From assembly GCF_001649575.2 (NCBI RefSeq), contig NC_051443.1, positions 18,872,824 to 18,936,823 of the forward strand: a stretch of DNA of 64,000 nt, given 5' to 3'. The notes beneath the pieces were generated by a model. It had not been told where the DNA came from. It saw only the letters and a program-made list of their open reading frames with translations, and did not search any database. This DNA is from Kryptolebias marmoratus (taxonomy: Eukaryota > Chordata > Actinopteri > Cyprinodontiformes > Rivulidae). The position numbers were made by a program, and so were the translations under genes. Positions 37,101-46,534 of the stretch are shown piece after piece (positions within the stretch are counted from its first letter, which is position 1; every line of letters begins with the position of its first letter).

Positions 37101-40100
37101 CAATGCGGAACTGTGCGATGAGCATGGACCAGATTCAGGAGTACCGCTGCCCCTTGTCGCCTGTCGGGGAAACCCCTCTGTCTCCCGCTTATAGTGCCAG
37201 TAAGTACCAGAGACACAGACAGTCAGACACATAAATAATACATCTTCACTCTCACACACACACTCTCCTCAGAGAGTTGACGGCTGCTCTCTCTTCTTCA
37301 GTCACCAGGCAGAGAGCCCACTCAGGAGGGCGGATCCTGGCCGTCGTCCCTCCCTCGCCTGTGATGCGCCGCTCCAGCGACCCCCAGCTCAGTCCTTCAG
37401 ACGGGCCCGTTCCAACAGAATATCCCGCACAGACCTCTCACTCGGCGCACTCCTCTCCTGCCCATCATTCCGGCTACCAATCGCACTCGTCGGAGACAGC
37501 AGGGAGCTACTGTGACCTCAGACCCTGCCCCGCCGGGCCCCCCAAACCCCCTGCCAAGAGCTACGTAGAGAGACTGCGAGTGGAAGAAGGGAGGCAGGTG
37601 GAAGCAAGAGAGGAAGGGGAGGGGACGTTCAGGGCCCCCCAGGTGGAGACAACTTCCTTGTTTAGACCTTCCAGGTATGAAATAAACAAGCATCTAGATG
37701 AGATTTTTCTACATGAAAAATCTAAATTAGAGACTAAGTTTCAGGGAGGTTGTTTTTGTCCTTATGCAGAATTTACTGTTAATAAATTGGTGTAAACAAG
37801 GAGACAATGAGGCAATGAAATATGACCACACATTTTTCTATGTTGCTATAAAATTGCAACATAATTTACAAGATTCATTTTAAACAAAATCCTATTCAGG
37901 AGGCAAATACAATCAAAATCTCTCCCACTGAAATGAGTCAACAACCTGAAAGATAAAAAGAGGTTTACACATTCTCCACCCTCCTCTGCAAGATTATTTC
38001 AGGGCAGGCGTTACAGCAAGGATAACCGAAACGGAGCTGATATGAAAAAGGAATTAGTGATTTGGAACGTTCTGTGATCAGATTTTTAAAAAGACGGGAG
38101 TCGTGCACAAAACAGGGTAACCAAAGCAGGTTTAAACAGATCTGCAGCTGAGCGTTTTCCCCGAGTTTCCAACTCTTGCAACAGTTTCACTTTCAGTAAA
38201 GCAACGTCTGAAATTCTGTCATCGAGGGCAAAGATGTAAAAAGAAGTGAGGCAGTTTGACAATAGAGATCTTAGGGAAAACTAGGCTCGAGGCAAAACAT
38301 TAACTATATTTTACTAGGAATGGGATATAGAGTCTTTATAGCTTTAGGAAAAAATCCATATTCTGTTCTTTTTTTTTTTACTTTAACACAACTTTGTGCA
38401 TAGGTTGCATTCTGACTCCAAGCAAGATTTCTCTGAAACAGTGTGTCCTTACACAGGGGGTTCTGCAAACTTTACATTTAAAAGAGACCATTTTATCATG
38501 TTTTCTGCTAAATAAAGTATGCACAGAGCAAAATTCATACTTGGTCAATATTTATATACTTTACAAGAAAAACTACAATGTACTATGCATTGTTTTTAAG
38601 TGTTAAGACAAAAACAAACTATTTCTATACTTCTACAAAAGATGAGATTAGATTAGAACATTACAGTATGCAGACCATATATATGAAAAAAGGTAAAATA
38701 AGTAGCTTGTTTGGCGATAAATAAAGCACTAGGCTGCAGCCCTGTACCTTCAAATGAAAATATGTTTGTTGGTGATTTAATTACGACTTCTTTTCTCAAA
38801 TAAAAGTTCACAACTTTTATTTACTTAAACAACATGGGTAGCTGGCTTTTATTAGAGGCACATCTTTATTTTATTTGATCTTTTTTCACACTACTATAAG
38901 AAACTAGCTGTGTATTTCTACAACGCCTAAAGAGATATAATCTTTGAGGAGAAATTAATTTTTTTCTTGCAAAAAAAAAAGGCAGATAAGCTCTTGAAGG
39001 ACATATCGTTATTGTCGGTTTGAATACGCTATAAATATTGCTGAGGTTTATGTCATTTTTGGCCTCTACATTTAAGAAGCATTTCCATAATATTCCGATC
39101 AGTGATAATTCTTGTCTTTTATATTCTCATTAAGTTCATTCGCAGGAGTCAGAACTTTCTGCTCTCCTCTTCCGCTCCTTTCATTGCTGTCACTGCAGAT
39201 CCCATCAGGGTCCAGTTTTTTGCTAATGCTGTAAAACCTCTGCAGGTTCGAGTCCTGCCTTCTTCCCGCTGAAAACAAGCCCCTGGAGATGTCTGTGCTG
39301 AAGAGAGTCAAAGAGCTGCTGGGCGAGGTCGATGCCAGGACCGCAGCTAAACACATCACCCTGCTGGACTGCAAGGTAACACGCAGCTGGAGGGGAACTG
39401 TCCACACCTGTCCACGTATTCCCACATGCATCACTACTGGAGCGAACAAAGGTTCATCCACCAAAGGCTGCATGGGGGACAACATAAATGCAAACCAATA
39501 CTTAATTCTTTGTTTGTTCCTCCTGTGCAGGTTGCTAGAATATCAGGTGTAACTTCCGAAATGCAAAGGATGATGGGAGTGTCCTCAGGGTTGGAGTTGC
39601 TGACGTTACCTCATGGACATCAGCTGAGGCTTGACCTGCTGGAGAGGTACAAATGCGCTCGTGAAAAAGATCTGAACAGCAGCTTCATCCTATAGAGTTT
39701 TTAACACTTCCCTACAGTTTGCCACAATGACTTAACAACCCCTTCTTCCTGATTATTATGCTTTTATTATCTGGTAATGAGGGTTTTGCCCGTGTTTGTG
39801 TGTTTGTTTGTCTGTACTGTTAGCAAAATAACTCATGAACAAGTGGATGGATTTTAATTAAACTTTTTTAAAGTATTCATTGGATGTGCATCTACAGCTG
39901 ATTACTATACCTCAGCCAGTTTTACAGATACTAAGCTACAATATGGTGTGGTAGTAGCCGAGAGTAACACCAGACACACTGTTTAAGCCCAAACTGATCA
40001 TTCAAGATGTTTGTTCATAGCTTTGCGATTACTTACTGAGGTCAACTGTGTCTGTCTGTTATCAAAATATCCCACGAACCACTTAATGAATATTAATAAA

Positions 40101-42375
40101 ACTTGCAGAAAATCATCACTGGATGTAAATCTGCAGCTGATTAACTTTTGGAGTAAACCCAATACGTGCTCCTAACAGATCGCATGAGATTGCACATGAC
40201 ATTATTTTTAAAACCAAAACCAAAATGGCTTTAACTCCATCTCCTCTCATCACAAGATGATCTTAGCTTAAAAGTCGGGCATGGAAGGGCAGCGGGTGAT
40301 ATGCATTCCTTCAAGGAATACTAGGCCCTAAATAAGTAATTTTTGTGTGTGTTCTCAGGTTCTACACCATGTCCATCATGATGGCTGTGGACCTTCTTGG
40401 CTGCACAGGGAGCACAGAGGAGCGGGCGGCCCTCCTCCATAAAACCATCCAATTAGCAGCGGAGCTGAAGAGCAACCTGGGGAACATGTTTGGTTTCGCG
40501 GCTGTGATGAGAGCTTTGGAGCTGCCGCAGGTGAGAAACCTGCTGACACAAGCAGAGCTTTCCCTCGGTCTTATAAATGTGCTTTAAAAATGTTTATCCC
40601 TGGCTCCATCAGATCTCCCGCCTGGAGCAGACATGGGTAACGTTACGTCAGAGACACACAGAAGGAGCTATTCTGTATGAGAAGAAACTCAAACCGTTCT
40701 TAAAGAACATGAATGATGGCAAAGGTGAGGTCCTCTTTAGCTGTCCGCTGTTTCACTCAGAAATATGGACGCCCGTGTCCATTAACAGCTGATCTCCAAC
40801 CTCTCATTGCCTTCCAGAGTCCAGCGTCGTGTCCAGCACGTCCTTCCCCCACATCCTCCCTGTCCTGTCTTTGCTGGAGCGCGGCGCGGCCGTCGGGGAG
40901 GTGCCAGAGCCGTGGGAGAGCTCCGAGGCGGGAGTGGACGTGGTCATGTTCCACCTGGAGGCGGCACGGAGCATCGCTCATCACGGGGAAATCTACAGAA
41001 CAAACACAGAGACCAAACTGCAGGGTAAGGCCTTCCTGATCTCCTCACACTGATCAAAACCTTTGCTTCTTGTTTTATAAAAGATACATTCAAAGATGCA
41101 TAACTCAAAAGATGATCTGATCTTCAGGTTTTCTTGTTGCTCACTCAATATGTATCAGTCTGCAGATACCTTGTTGTAAATAATGTGTGCTCAGTGTCAT
41201 GGCACCGCAGATTTGACATATTGATCGTATGTGTGTGGTTACTATGTTGACTGTATCGATCCTGATACCTCACTATTGGTTCTCCGTTTGAGACCATTAC
41301 TGTTTTATTGAACAGCCTGTCAATAGCTTTTAGCTCATGCCTCTGTTTCCTGTTAGAACCTGTTATTGATCCTCCTGACCTCAGTCTGCTCCTGTCATCA
41401 GTGTTTCTATAAGCCCATATTCAGATACTTCTTTTTTTGTCCTTTCTGTTCTTCTATTAAAATGAATAGAGGATTGTTTTGTCTTGTGACAAAAATACTG
41501 TACTCTAAATTTGTTACAAGTGGTCAGACTCACAACAGAGCGAGCGCTTCTAAAAGCTGAAACCCATTTGAAGCTTTACAAAGATTATTAGGGGTTCTGG
41601 TCACAAAGAATTGGACTTCACAAGTAGATTTTTGCAGTTTTTCACTTAATATTATTCTTTCTTGCAATAAATTTGAAAGTTTAGTTGTCGTAATGCAGAA
41701 GAGACACTGCATCACAGTCCAGAAAGCTTTGCGCCTGTTTGATATTTTGTCTGTTAGCAAAATATCTTGTGAATCACTGAACAGATTTTAATGAAACTCT
41801 CAGAAACTGATTACAATTCAGAGTCGACCTCAATCAAGGTTAACTGACCTTAGCAATCATAAAGACGGCTATAACTCAGCCTGTTTTAAAGATATTAGAT
41901 TCCAGTTGTTGTGGTAGTAGCTGAGACTGATTCCCAACATGCATTCTGAGCTCTAACACGATCCTTGTTAAAAACTTTGTCATGGACAAAGTTTAACAAA
42001 ATAAGTTTAACAAAATCTACAGTGATTGTTTTATTTCAGATGTTGTGTGGTTTTCTAGGATTTGGATAAACAGTCAGGTTTTACCATTTTATCTAAATGC
42101 CATTTTCTCCCTGGTTATTTCTTTTTAATTACTTAAACTTCTGTTTCTCTTTGCTTGTTGCAGACCACACAGAGTAACCGTTTCTTTTCTCTTCTTCAGG
42201 CTTTCAGGAGAGGGCAGAGATACGCGAGATCTTCCAGACCGAGTTCCAGATGCGTCTCCTGTGGGGCAGCCGCGGTTCTGAGGGCAGCCAATCGGAACGC
42301 TACGAGAAGTTCGACAAAGTTCTCACAGCCCTGTCTCACAAACTAGAACCTCCTGTGCGACACAGCGAGCTATAG
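3448..42375 (+). CDS. sh2d3c: SH2 domain-containing protein 3C (NSP3/CHAT/SHEP1), complete 12-exon gene
   Basis: NSP-family adaptors couple receptor and integrin signalling to Cas scaffolds (BCAR1, NEDD9) and Rap/Ras GTPases. They act in cytoplasm and at adhesion sites. Coding exons: 3448-3528, 30804-30932, 33290-33439, 36079-36353, 37072-37199, 37302-37674, 39246-39375, 39531-39646, 40359-40530, 40613-40724, 40818-41024, 42200-42375. All introns are GT-AG and the phases join to 2049 nt (682 residues). Layout: short-form N-terminus MTERCSLWSALSAAACC; SH2 at about 62-165; Ser/Pro-rich linker at about 170-385 with the RRSVTMTDGL motif; Cdc25/RasGEF-like Cas-binding domain at about 390-670; C-terminus ending HSEL. 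The match to vertebrate SH2D3C (from recall) is close in the SH2 and GEF-like domains. SH2D3C is preferred over BCAR3 and SH2D3A because of exon 1, the C-terminus and the neighbouring URM1. Odd: alpha-A2 Arg is Gln69 and beta-B5 Arg is His85. Exons of the long N-terminal isoform were not found here. Confidence 0.95.
8586..8628. repeat. (GT)n microsatellite
   Basis: An uninterrupted GT dinucleotide run of about 21 units in intron 1, followed by degenerate TG-rich sequence to about 8672. Confidence 0.9.
12001..12028. repeat. Perfect 12-bp hairpin
   Basis: AAAAGCCAACAT at 12001-12012 and its exact complement ATGTTGGCTTTT at 12017-12028 flank a 4-base loop. It is too short for a microRNA precursor and lies alone in intron 1. 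It may be the relic of a folded-back MITE. Confidence 0.6.
12330..12960. promoter_or_regulatory. Candidate conserved non-coding / regulatory stretch in intron 1
   Basis: This segment is less AT-rich than the surrounding intron, has several CpGs (12330-12360 and 12900-12930), lacks recognisable repeats apart from a (TC)n run at 12706-12722, and contains motif-like words such as GACGTCAACAATAAAG (CRE-like plus SOX-like). No convincing exon is present. The call rests on composition only. Confidence 0.2.
13780..13965 (-). repeat. Dispersed repeat A, copy 2 (reverse, fragment)
   Basis: The reverse complement of the repeat A body: CTCTAAAAGTTAATTAGTTG, AGTGATCACTTTCTGCAAG and GTGAGATATTTTGGTATCAG, followed by the CAGACAGACGAGCACA tail. 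Confidence 0.5.
15660..16015. repeat. Dispersed repeat B, copy 1 (inverted-repeat MITE-like)
   Basis: The left arm (about 15668-15745) reads, in reverse complement, as AAAGCTATCTACAACAGGTAAG...CACTTCAAAAGGTCT. The right arm (about 15920-16010) carries the same words in direct order, as CAACAGGTAAG...CATAACCTTTCCACAGAAC...TTCAAAAGGCCTGAATTATG. The arms are imperfect inverted repeats, as expected of a fold-back MITE. No transposase is present. Confidence 0.5.
16143..16164. promoter_or_regulatory. 22-bp palindrome with two CACGTG E-boxes
   Basis: AAGACACGTG and its exact complement CACGTGTCTT are separated by two bases (TC), giving two canonical E-boxes side by side. This would be a strong bHLH (MYC/MAX, USF, CLOCK-type) site by motif knowledge. 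Activity is unknown. Confidence 0.35.
17665..17905 (+). repeat. Dispersed repeat B, copy 2
   Basis: It contains CTGAGGCTGTTCAAAGAGCT, ATCTACAACAGGTAAGATGT, TTCATAACCTTTCGACAAAA and CACTTCAAAAGACCTGAAGT, the same ordered words as the right arm of copy 1. Only a fragment of the left arm (TATCTTACCTG near 17654) is recognisable. Confidence 0.5.
20030..20345 (-). repeat. Dispersed repeat A, copy 3 (reverse)
   Basis: Reverse-orientation words: GATGACTCTCAGCTACTGCC, CTCCAAAGCTTAATCAGTTC, CCAATGATTACTTTCTTGG and a terminal CACAGACACAGACA. The order mirrors the plus-strand copies. Confidence 0.55.
22540..22665 (+). repeat. Dispersed repeat B, copy 3 (fragment)
   Basis: CAGAACTAATCTTTATTTTCC, GTAAGATGTTCACAACC, TTTCCACAGAACTTC and GAACTATTGCTTTAATAAG follow the same order as in the 17665 copy. 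It is a degraded single arm. Confidence 0.4.
24885..25144. repeat. Two (GT)n blocks with duplicated flank around an N
   Basis: GT runs at about 24893-24939 and 25067-25121 are each followed by the same 24-base flank (begins GCAGGAGGTGGG, ends AACCCCTC; 24939-24962 and 25121-25144). A single N sits at 25066, directly before the second run. It is either a local duplication or an assembly join through the microsatellite. Confidence 0.8.
28340..28615 (-). repeat. Dispersed repeat A, copy 4 (reverse)
   Basis: It begins TTCTTGAAGGAATGCTGCC, the reverse of the GGCATTCCTTCAAGGA terminus of plus-strand copies. It continues through CAGTCTCAGCTACTCCCAC, TTTTAGCTCAATATCTGT and GTGGCCATCTTGAAT to a (CA)n tail. 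Confidence 0.6.
30804..30932 (+). CDS. sh2d3c: sh2d3c exon 2 (start of SH2 domain)
   Basis: It encodes residues 28-70: FSKEKYLLESPPEKL, an acidic-basic helix, then WYHGHIPQE, which opens the SH2 domain. It is phase 0 on both sides (CAG|TTC, GAG|GTACGA). Where human SH2D3C and BCAR3 have HGRIPR, this protein has HGHIPQ, so the phosphotyrosine-contacting alpha-A2 arginine is Gln69 (codon 30927-30929). Confidence 0.95.
33290..33439 (+). CDS. sh2d3c: sh2d3c exon 3 (SH2 core, altered FLVR motif)
   Basis: It encodes residues 71-120, phase 0 on both sides. It includes the beta-B strand DFLVHDS, beta-C YVLTCRW and beta-D HFKI. The codon at 33332-33334 is CAC (His85) where SH2 domains normally have the arginine of FLVR. 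The beta-D His is retained. Compared with the human sequence as I recall it, the beta-D/E loop ends two residues shorter at the exon 3/4 junction. Confidence 0.95.
33595..34142 (+). repeat. Dispersed repeat A, copy 5
   Basis: It lies in sh2d3c intron 3. It contains AAAATATCTCATGAACC, CACTGGATGGATTTTAATG, GGTCGCCACAGCTGATC, GTGGTAGTAGCTGAGAGTC, AAGGCGGCGGGCGAGAC and the terminal ATTCCTTCAAG. The front unit occurs twice (about 33630 and 33760), as in copy 1. Confidence 0.65.
34720..35700. repeat. Older fish interspersed repeat, split by an insertion
   Basis: 34720-34839 and 35524-35700 together form one element: GCAGGGTGCTACCTGG, TCCATCACAGGGCCAC, AGAGACAAACAATCC, GGGGCAATTTAGAGTTACCAA, then GGGAAGAAACATGG, CCTTCTTGCTGTGAAGC and CTCTAACCACTGCTCC. 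This is a very common teleost repeat, probably an L2-type LINE end by recall. A hAT element interrupts it at 34840-35515. Confidence 0.6.
34840..35515. mobile_element. Non-autonomous hAT-type transposon, complete ends
   Basis: The left end CAGGGGTGGAAATTA (34840-34854) and right end TAATTTCCACCCCTG (35501-35515) are exact 15-bp inverted repeats. Both sides carry the 8-bp duplication GTTACCAA (34832-34839 and 35516-35523). An 8-bp target duplication plus CAGGGGTG ends is diagnostic of the hAT superfamily. At 676 bp with no long open frame it cannot encode a transposase. It contains a perfect 15-bp hairpin at 35402-35436. Intact ends and duplications suggest a fairly recent insertion. Confidence 0.88.
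35735..36003 (-). repeat. Dispersed repeat A, copy 6 (reverse)
   Basis: It ends 76 bases before sh2d3c exon 4. Words: GATGACTCTTAGCTACTACC, AGTTATAGCCATTTATC, CCAATGATTACTTTCTGAG, TTTCATGAGATATTTTG, then the CAGACAGACAGACAAACACA tail. Confidence 0.6.
36079..36353 (+). CDS. sh2d3c: sh2d3c exon 4 (end of SH2, start of linker)
   Basis: It encodes residues 121 to about 212. VQYVLESDSFDSVQELVRFY and IYCPVSRTLPLRYLEA complete the SH2 fold. Then follows a Ser-rich segment and the family motif RRSVTMTDGL, with conserved Ser/Thr likely to be phosphorylated (inference). It ends CACAG|GTGAGA in phase 2, so the next exon supplies one base of a split Ser codon. Confidence 0.93.
36471..36599 (+). other. 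Candidate cassette exon inside sh2d3c intron 4
   Basis: A T-tract acceptor (TTTTTTTTCCAG ending at 36470) is followed by 129 nt with no stop in the frame set by exon 4, ending TGCAG|GTTGTT. The acceptor leaves one base (C), completing the split codon AG+C, and the end leaves AG, matching exon 5. Inclusion would therefore add exactly 43 codons. The downstream half reads SDSDSPSPVETPVGPPEPEPEP, compositionally like the Ser/Pro linker. The donor is weak (GTTGTT). Human SH2D3C as I recall it has no such insert, so this is tentative. Confidence 0.3.
37072..37199 (+). CDS. sh2d3c: sh2d3c exon 5 (linker)
   Basis: It encodes residues about 212-254, including NCAMSMDQIQEY and a run of SP/TP motifs (CPLSPVGETPLSPAYSA). 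These align with RSCALSMDQIPD and SPMSPISESP in the human protein as recalled. The acceptor is TTTGCAG and the donor GTAAGT, phase 2 in and phase 1 out. Confidence 0.9.
37302..37674 (+). CDS. sh2d3c: sh2d3c exon 6 (Ser/Pro-rich linker)
   Basis: This is the largest exon, residues about 255-379. It contains PPSPVMRRSSDPQLSPSDG, a His/Ser-rich stretch, a YCDL tyrosine motif, PPKPPAKSYVERLR (a possible SH3 ligand, inference) and an acidic end. It leads to the Cas-binding domain. The acceptor is TTCTTCAG and the donor TCCAG|GTATGA. The open frame reads through the donor for 40 codons into AT-rich intron, which I reject as coding. Confidence 0.9.
37675..39245. other. sh2d3c intron 6
   Basis: AT-rich, no repeat family that I recognise and no coding content beyond short chance frames. 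The splice sites are GTATGA and CTGCAG. Confidence 0.6.
39246..39375 (+). CDS. sh2d3c: sh2d3c exon 7 (start of RasGEF-like domain)
   Basis: It encodes residues about 379-422. FESCLLPAENKPLEM leads into LKRVKELLGEVDARTAAKHI, the first helix of the Cdc25-homology Cas-binding domain of NSP proteins. It enters in phase 2 and leaves in phase 0 (TGCAAG|GTAACA). Confidence 0.93.
39531..39646 (+). CDS. sh2d3c: sh2d3c exon 8 (RasGEF-like domain)
   Basis: It encodes residues 423 to about 461: VARISGVTSEMQRMMGV, then GLELLTLPHGHQLRLDLLER, nearly identical to the mammalian family members as recalled. The acceptor is TCCTGTGCAG and the donor GAGAG|GTACAA, phase 2 out. Confidence 0.95.
39780..40330 (+). 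repeat. Dispersed repeat A, copy 7
   Basis: It lies in sh2d3c intron 8 and ends about 30 bases before exon 9. It contains CTGTTAGCAAAATAACTC, GCTGATTACTATACCTC, GGTGTGGTAGTAGCCGAG, ACAAGATGATCTTAGC, GGGCAGCGGGTGATATGC and the palindromic ATTCCTTCAAGGAATAC. Confidence 0.65.
40359..40530 (+). CDS. sh2d3c: sh2d3c exon 9 (RasGEF-like domain)
   Basis: It encodes residues about 461-518: FYTMSIMMAVDLLGCTGS, EERAALLHKTIQLAAELK and NMFGFAAVMRALELPQ. These correspond to the conserved core of the Cdc25-homology fold. In NSP proteins this fold is reported to be locked closed, serving Cas binding rather than nucleotide exchange. It ends CCGCAG|GTGAGA, phase 0. Confidence 0.96.
40613..40724 (+). CDS. sh2d3c: sh2d3c exon 10 (RasGEF-like domain)
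   Basis: It encodes residues 519 to about 556: ISRLEQTWVTLRQRHTEGAI, then LYEKKLKPFLKNMNDGK. This is the most strongly conserved segment of the protein against my recall of human SH2D3C. It ends in phase 1 (AAAG|GTGAGG). Confidence 0.96.
40818..41024 (+). CDS. sh2d3c: sh2d3c exon 11 (RasGEF-like domain)
   Basis: It encodes residues about 556-625: SFPHILPVLSLLERGAA, a Glu/Pro-rich loop, VDVVMFHLEAARSIAHHGE and a TKLQG end. It is GC-richer than its neighbours. Phase 1 in and phase 1 out (CAGG|GTAAGG). Confidence 0.94.
41735..41985 (+). repeat. Dispersed repeat A, copy 8 (3'-truncated)
   Basis: It lies in sh2d3c intron 11. It contains GTCTGTTAGCAAAATATC, TTTTAATGAAACTCTCAG, GACGGCTATAACTCAGCC and GTGGTAGTAGCTGAGACTG. 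The distal GGCGGCGGG part is absent. Confidence 0.6.
42200..42375 (+). CDS. sh2d3c: sh2d3c exon 12 (C-terminus and stop)
   Basis: It encodes residues about 625-682: FQERAEIREIFQTEFQMRLL, WGSRGSEGSQ and YEKFDKVLTALSHKLEPPVR, ending HSEL with TAG at 42373-42375. The acceptor is TTCTTCAG. The last residues match the SH2D3C C-terminus (SSEL in human, from recall). Confidence 0.95.
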
Positions 42376-42750
42376 CATCTGCCCCGACTCTCCACGCCAC
42401 CAGAACATTCATGATTGCACTTACCACTTACTGTATGATGGGAGCTGTGGGGTTTTCTCTTGCATTACACTCAATGACGTAGGAGAGCCCAGCTCCAACA
42501 CTTGGAGAGGTTTGAGAGTGAGTTAGAAGGCAGCTAAAAGAGCACGAGAAACCCAGAGCGGAGAGTTTCACTCAAAATGTGGCAGTTTCTTCTCTTCCTT
42601 CCCATGGACTTACCCAGCGCTGAAATATTTAAAAAGCAAAGGTGTGGAGACGAGCAAAGTGAGAAAAGAAGCTCTGCTCTTGTAGTACAGACAGAAACAT
42701 TTGTACGGTGTGCCCTAAGGGCCAAATAAAGCTAAGAAAAAAACACGAAC
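42376..42750 (+). terminator. sh2d3c 3' UTR with poly(A) signal
   Basis: The first canonical AATAAA is at 42725-42730, 350 bases after the stop. A second at 43024-43029 could give a longer 3' end. The (GT)n tract at about 42813-42831 follows the first signal and could act as a GU-rich downstream element. Confidence 0.5.
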
Positions 42751-45700
42751 ACTCCACCGCTGTCACACACTGTAGCAGAAATAGCTTACATAGATCACAA
42801 GTAGATGTCTAGTGTGTGTGTGTGTGTGTGTGTTCATTTCTGTACATCATCATCTTTTTTTGGTCTTATTTATTTGTTATTATATAAAAAAAATCCAAAC
42901 ATTGTAATCATGTCTTCATGAAACTCACGGGAATCTCAGAGCTCATCATCATGGTTAAAACCTCATTCAACGTGTATCAATCAGTCCCATTGAATCCCAT
43001 TAAAAATGTACCAGGCATGCATCAATAAATGTATCTGAAATGAAACATTTGCAGCTGAGTTAAGAAGACGGAGCGAGCTCCCTCTGTTTTAGCTGTTCAA
43101 CACATTTCATATTGTGTGTCCTGTGCACAAAGAATGTGGCTAAAATTAGCAAAATGCGGACTAAAAGTGGAATGTGTTCATTTTAAATTTAGTTAAAGCA
43201 ATGTTTCACTTGAACATTTATAAACATGCTTTCAGTTAATGAGCTCGTTGACATGGTCGATGCATGCAGCTGTACATGTTATACCAAGTAAAATGTTGCT
43301 TTAATATGAATTTAAACACAAATATGAGAAATATACAAATGATTTAATGACAAAATGTTGTCTCTGTGGGATATCTTTAATGACACTTGGCAGGGAAATT
43401 TTCATTTTAAATTTTTGTTCTGTTTGATTGTACAATGGTCCTCCGGATGTATGATTTTCTTTCAGCTAATTGACTGTAAAAATGATTAATTTATTTAACT
43501 TTTGGTTGAAATTTTCAGTGTTTTATTGTTGAATTGGTCTGAGAGGGCCGGAGCCAACTCTCAGAGCTATGCAATTGTTTCAATCAACGACGGAGAGCAC
43601 CGAGACGATGAGTGTTTTCCAGAATAATTAAGGAAATTTAAAACATTTCTCATCCAAGCCAACAAAATGGGAGAAACATTTGATATCAAACTGGAAATAT
43701 TTCAGAAAATGTTCCTTCTGCCACAGTGTTAGGTATTTAAAATCCTTCAGCGGATGTTGGATTGTGTTTAAACTCCCGTTTTTTATAATTTATTTTTATT
43801 CTGGAAGTCGGCTGTACAGATCAGAGTTGGAACCATGGGTTAGTTCCAAAAGAAGTCAGCAAAAAGAAGAAATAAATAAAGTAATAAAAAATACACTCAG
43901 AGATAAATAAGACAATATTGTGTGTTTTGAGACCAAGAGAATGCCTACTGGTTTAGGTTTCACTGACAACATTGACCACGATGTAACGTGTTTTTATTTG
44001 TATGAAGAGAGAAGCAAAAAGTCGGGAAATGAATCAGGATTGATCTCTTTTTTTGTACTGTACATAGCAATTCCCTTTTTTCCAATAAAATGATTGCTTG
44101 TGTCCATGAGTTGGATTCCTTGCTCTGACTGGTGCTTGTTTGGTTTTGGTGAAGCATCAAATTTGATCGGTTTCTGCTTTTGCCCCCTTTAATTCTCATA
44201 TTTTAATCAGTTAGTTTGTGACGCAGAGCGGAGGTCATCAATTAAAATTTAGCGAGGTCCACCAAGTCCAAAACCATCCAAACAAAAAAGAAGAAGTATA
44301 CATGTTTATATGTAGTACATGCAGAAAAAAATCAGAAGGATGTTGCACTTCTAGCCTCTATGTAAAGTGAGTTAATTCTAAGAGAGGGGACCCTTATGAG
44401 TTACCATAAATGAGAGAAAATATGAGCAGGTACTAAAGAGACATTCTGTTCAAATTTACCCATCGATCTGGGTCCAGATAAGAATTAATCCTGGTCTGGT
44501 TCAGGACTGAGGACTGCTCTGCTATAAACTACCATAAATGAAAGACAGTAAACAAATAAATGAAATTTATTGAAATTCACCAAACCGATCTGAGTCCAAT
44601 AAGGCATCATTTGGCTCTGCCATTTGAGGTCCCCTGTTTTAGAATATTCATCATAAAAACACACCAGAGCAGTAAAACTGTGGGTAAAATTACTTTTTGG
44701 TCATCGGTAGGTTCAAATTGTGCCACTTTGTTTCCTCAGAGGATCTGATCTGTTGACTGCAGCACTCAGCTTCTCAAAGCTAATTAAGGCTACAACATTT
44801 AAAGGGTAAAAGTCCTCATATTTGGTGGTAAAAACAGAGACAGAACCAACCGTAAACTTTTATGATTGGTTTTATAGAAGAGAGAAACAACTTTAAATAA
44901 GATAGTTGCCATATTTTTACAAGTTTTTATAGTTTTTAATATAAATCTATCAACAATACCATTATCAGTCAATCAATTAAACAACTAATAAAATCAGCCA
45001 GAAGCAGAGCTGTTGACCATAAACTCTCTGTAAATATGTCAGATTTAGCCCAACTGTCTGCATATTAAACATAAAAGACATAAAAATGTATTAATTTATC
45101 GTTACTTCTTCAGATTATGGCATCCAGTTTTTACAAGAAACCACAGTGAAGAAAAATGTTCCTACATTTTATCTTGTAGCATATTGATTGTTTAGGACAG
45201 CAGTAAGTTTTAATTCAGTATATATCTCCACACTTGAGTCTCATTGGGGTTTCGTAAATTAAACTTTTTTAATCTTCTCCCATTTTGAAAATGAACTGTG
45301 TATACTTTTTACCGTGAATGTTTTAGAGCCACTGTTTTCTAATGCATACTGGAGGCCAGCAGGGGACAGCATTTCACTATCAAACAAAATCAGATTCTTC
45401 CTATGAGCACAAATTGCAAAGCCTTCATCTTTCCATCAACATCTTAATATTTATTTTGGTTTAGGAACCTGGAAGTGTCTTACTTCCTGGGTTTCAGCTG
45501 AAGACTCTTCTTCCTCATTAGTGTTTTCTTGGATTATTAACAAATCGGAACACTTTTGGATCTTCTGTTAGAGTTTCAAGTGGACAATATGCTAAAACAA
45601 ACAGGTATTAAGGACAAATGCTCCCTCTGGCGTGCACTAAGCATGCGCTTTCTGTGAAGCATCATGCATTGCTCTGCAGATATAAACCCACATTGATGGC

Positions 45701-45946
45701 AGCAGGAGGGAAAAAGAACAGATGGAGTGTGTGTGTGTCTGTGTGTGTGTGTGAGTGTGTATCAATGCATGTGACTCCTCAAATATTCATATGTGCATTT
45801 GTGCATAAATGTGTGCTTTTTGTTATCATGGGTGCATGCTATAGGACAGATGTTGCAGGAGTACTGCTGTGGCTGCTTACCCTCCTGATGAAGGAGGCAT
45901 GAGGAGGACTGTTAGACAGGATGGGAGGGAGGTTTATTCCAGGCCT

Positions 45947-45950
<4 letters not shown>

Positions 45951-45982
<32 letters not shown>
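45951..45982. repeat. (CA)n microsatellite
   Basis: About 16 uninterrupted CA units in the intergenic region. Confidence 0.9.
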
Positions 45983-45983
<1 letters not shown>

Positions 45984-46534
45984 CGAGAGAACAAAACAAA
46001 AAGTAGCACAGGACAATCAAACATGATACAACACTGTGTAATCTGTAACAACAATAAGATACTCTGCTTCTCTTTGTCTCCGGTTTCTATGCGGTTCCAG
46101 AGGCAGAACATGTTCTGGGTGTAATCTCTAAGAGGATTCTCTCTGCTTTGGGATCATGTTAATTTCAGCTCTTTATTTTTTCTTCTTCTGGAAACAGAAC
46201 CGAGCTCCTCCAGGCCTGTCAGCCAAGTGATTCCGACAGCAAGCCATCATCAATTCAGACCCCCTAATCTCCCCCCACAATCCCTCTAAAGATAATCTGT
46301 CGTGTTGCTCATTGTCATCTGATCGTGTGTGACCTTGGCTCGGTGGGGTCTGGCAGCGTTACTCGGAGGATGTTGGTGGAGCTGGAAAAAGGACAGGTTA
46401 AAATATAAGACTCTGGATTTTTGTGGAATCGGGGCGGATCATTGTTTGAGGGAGATGTCAGATATTCTCTAGTTATTAGGATTTGCTGTAAGAGGAGAAA
46501 TCAGGCTGATTTTTTTGTACGGGATAAGTTAGAC

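Noticed and set aside
37675..37795. Read-through of the sh2d3c exon 6 frame past the donor
   Set aside because: The sequence turns AT-rich with no match to the family, and the GTATGA donor joins exon 7 in exact phase.
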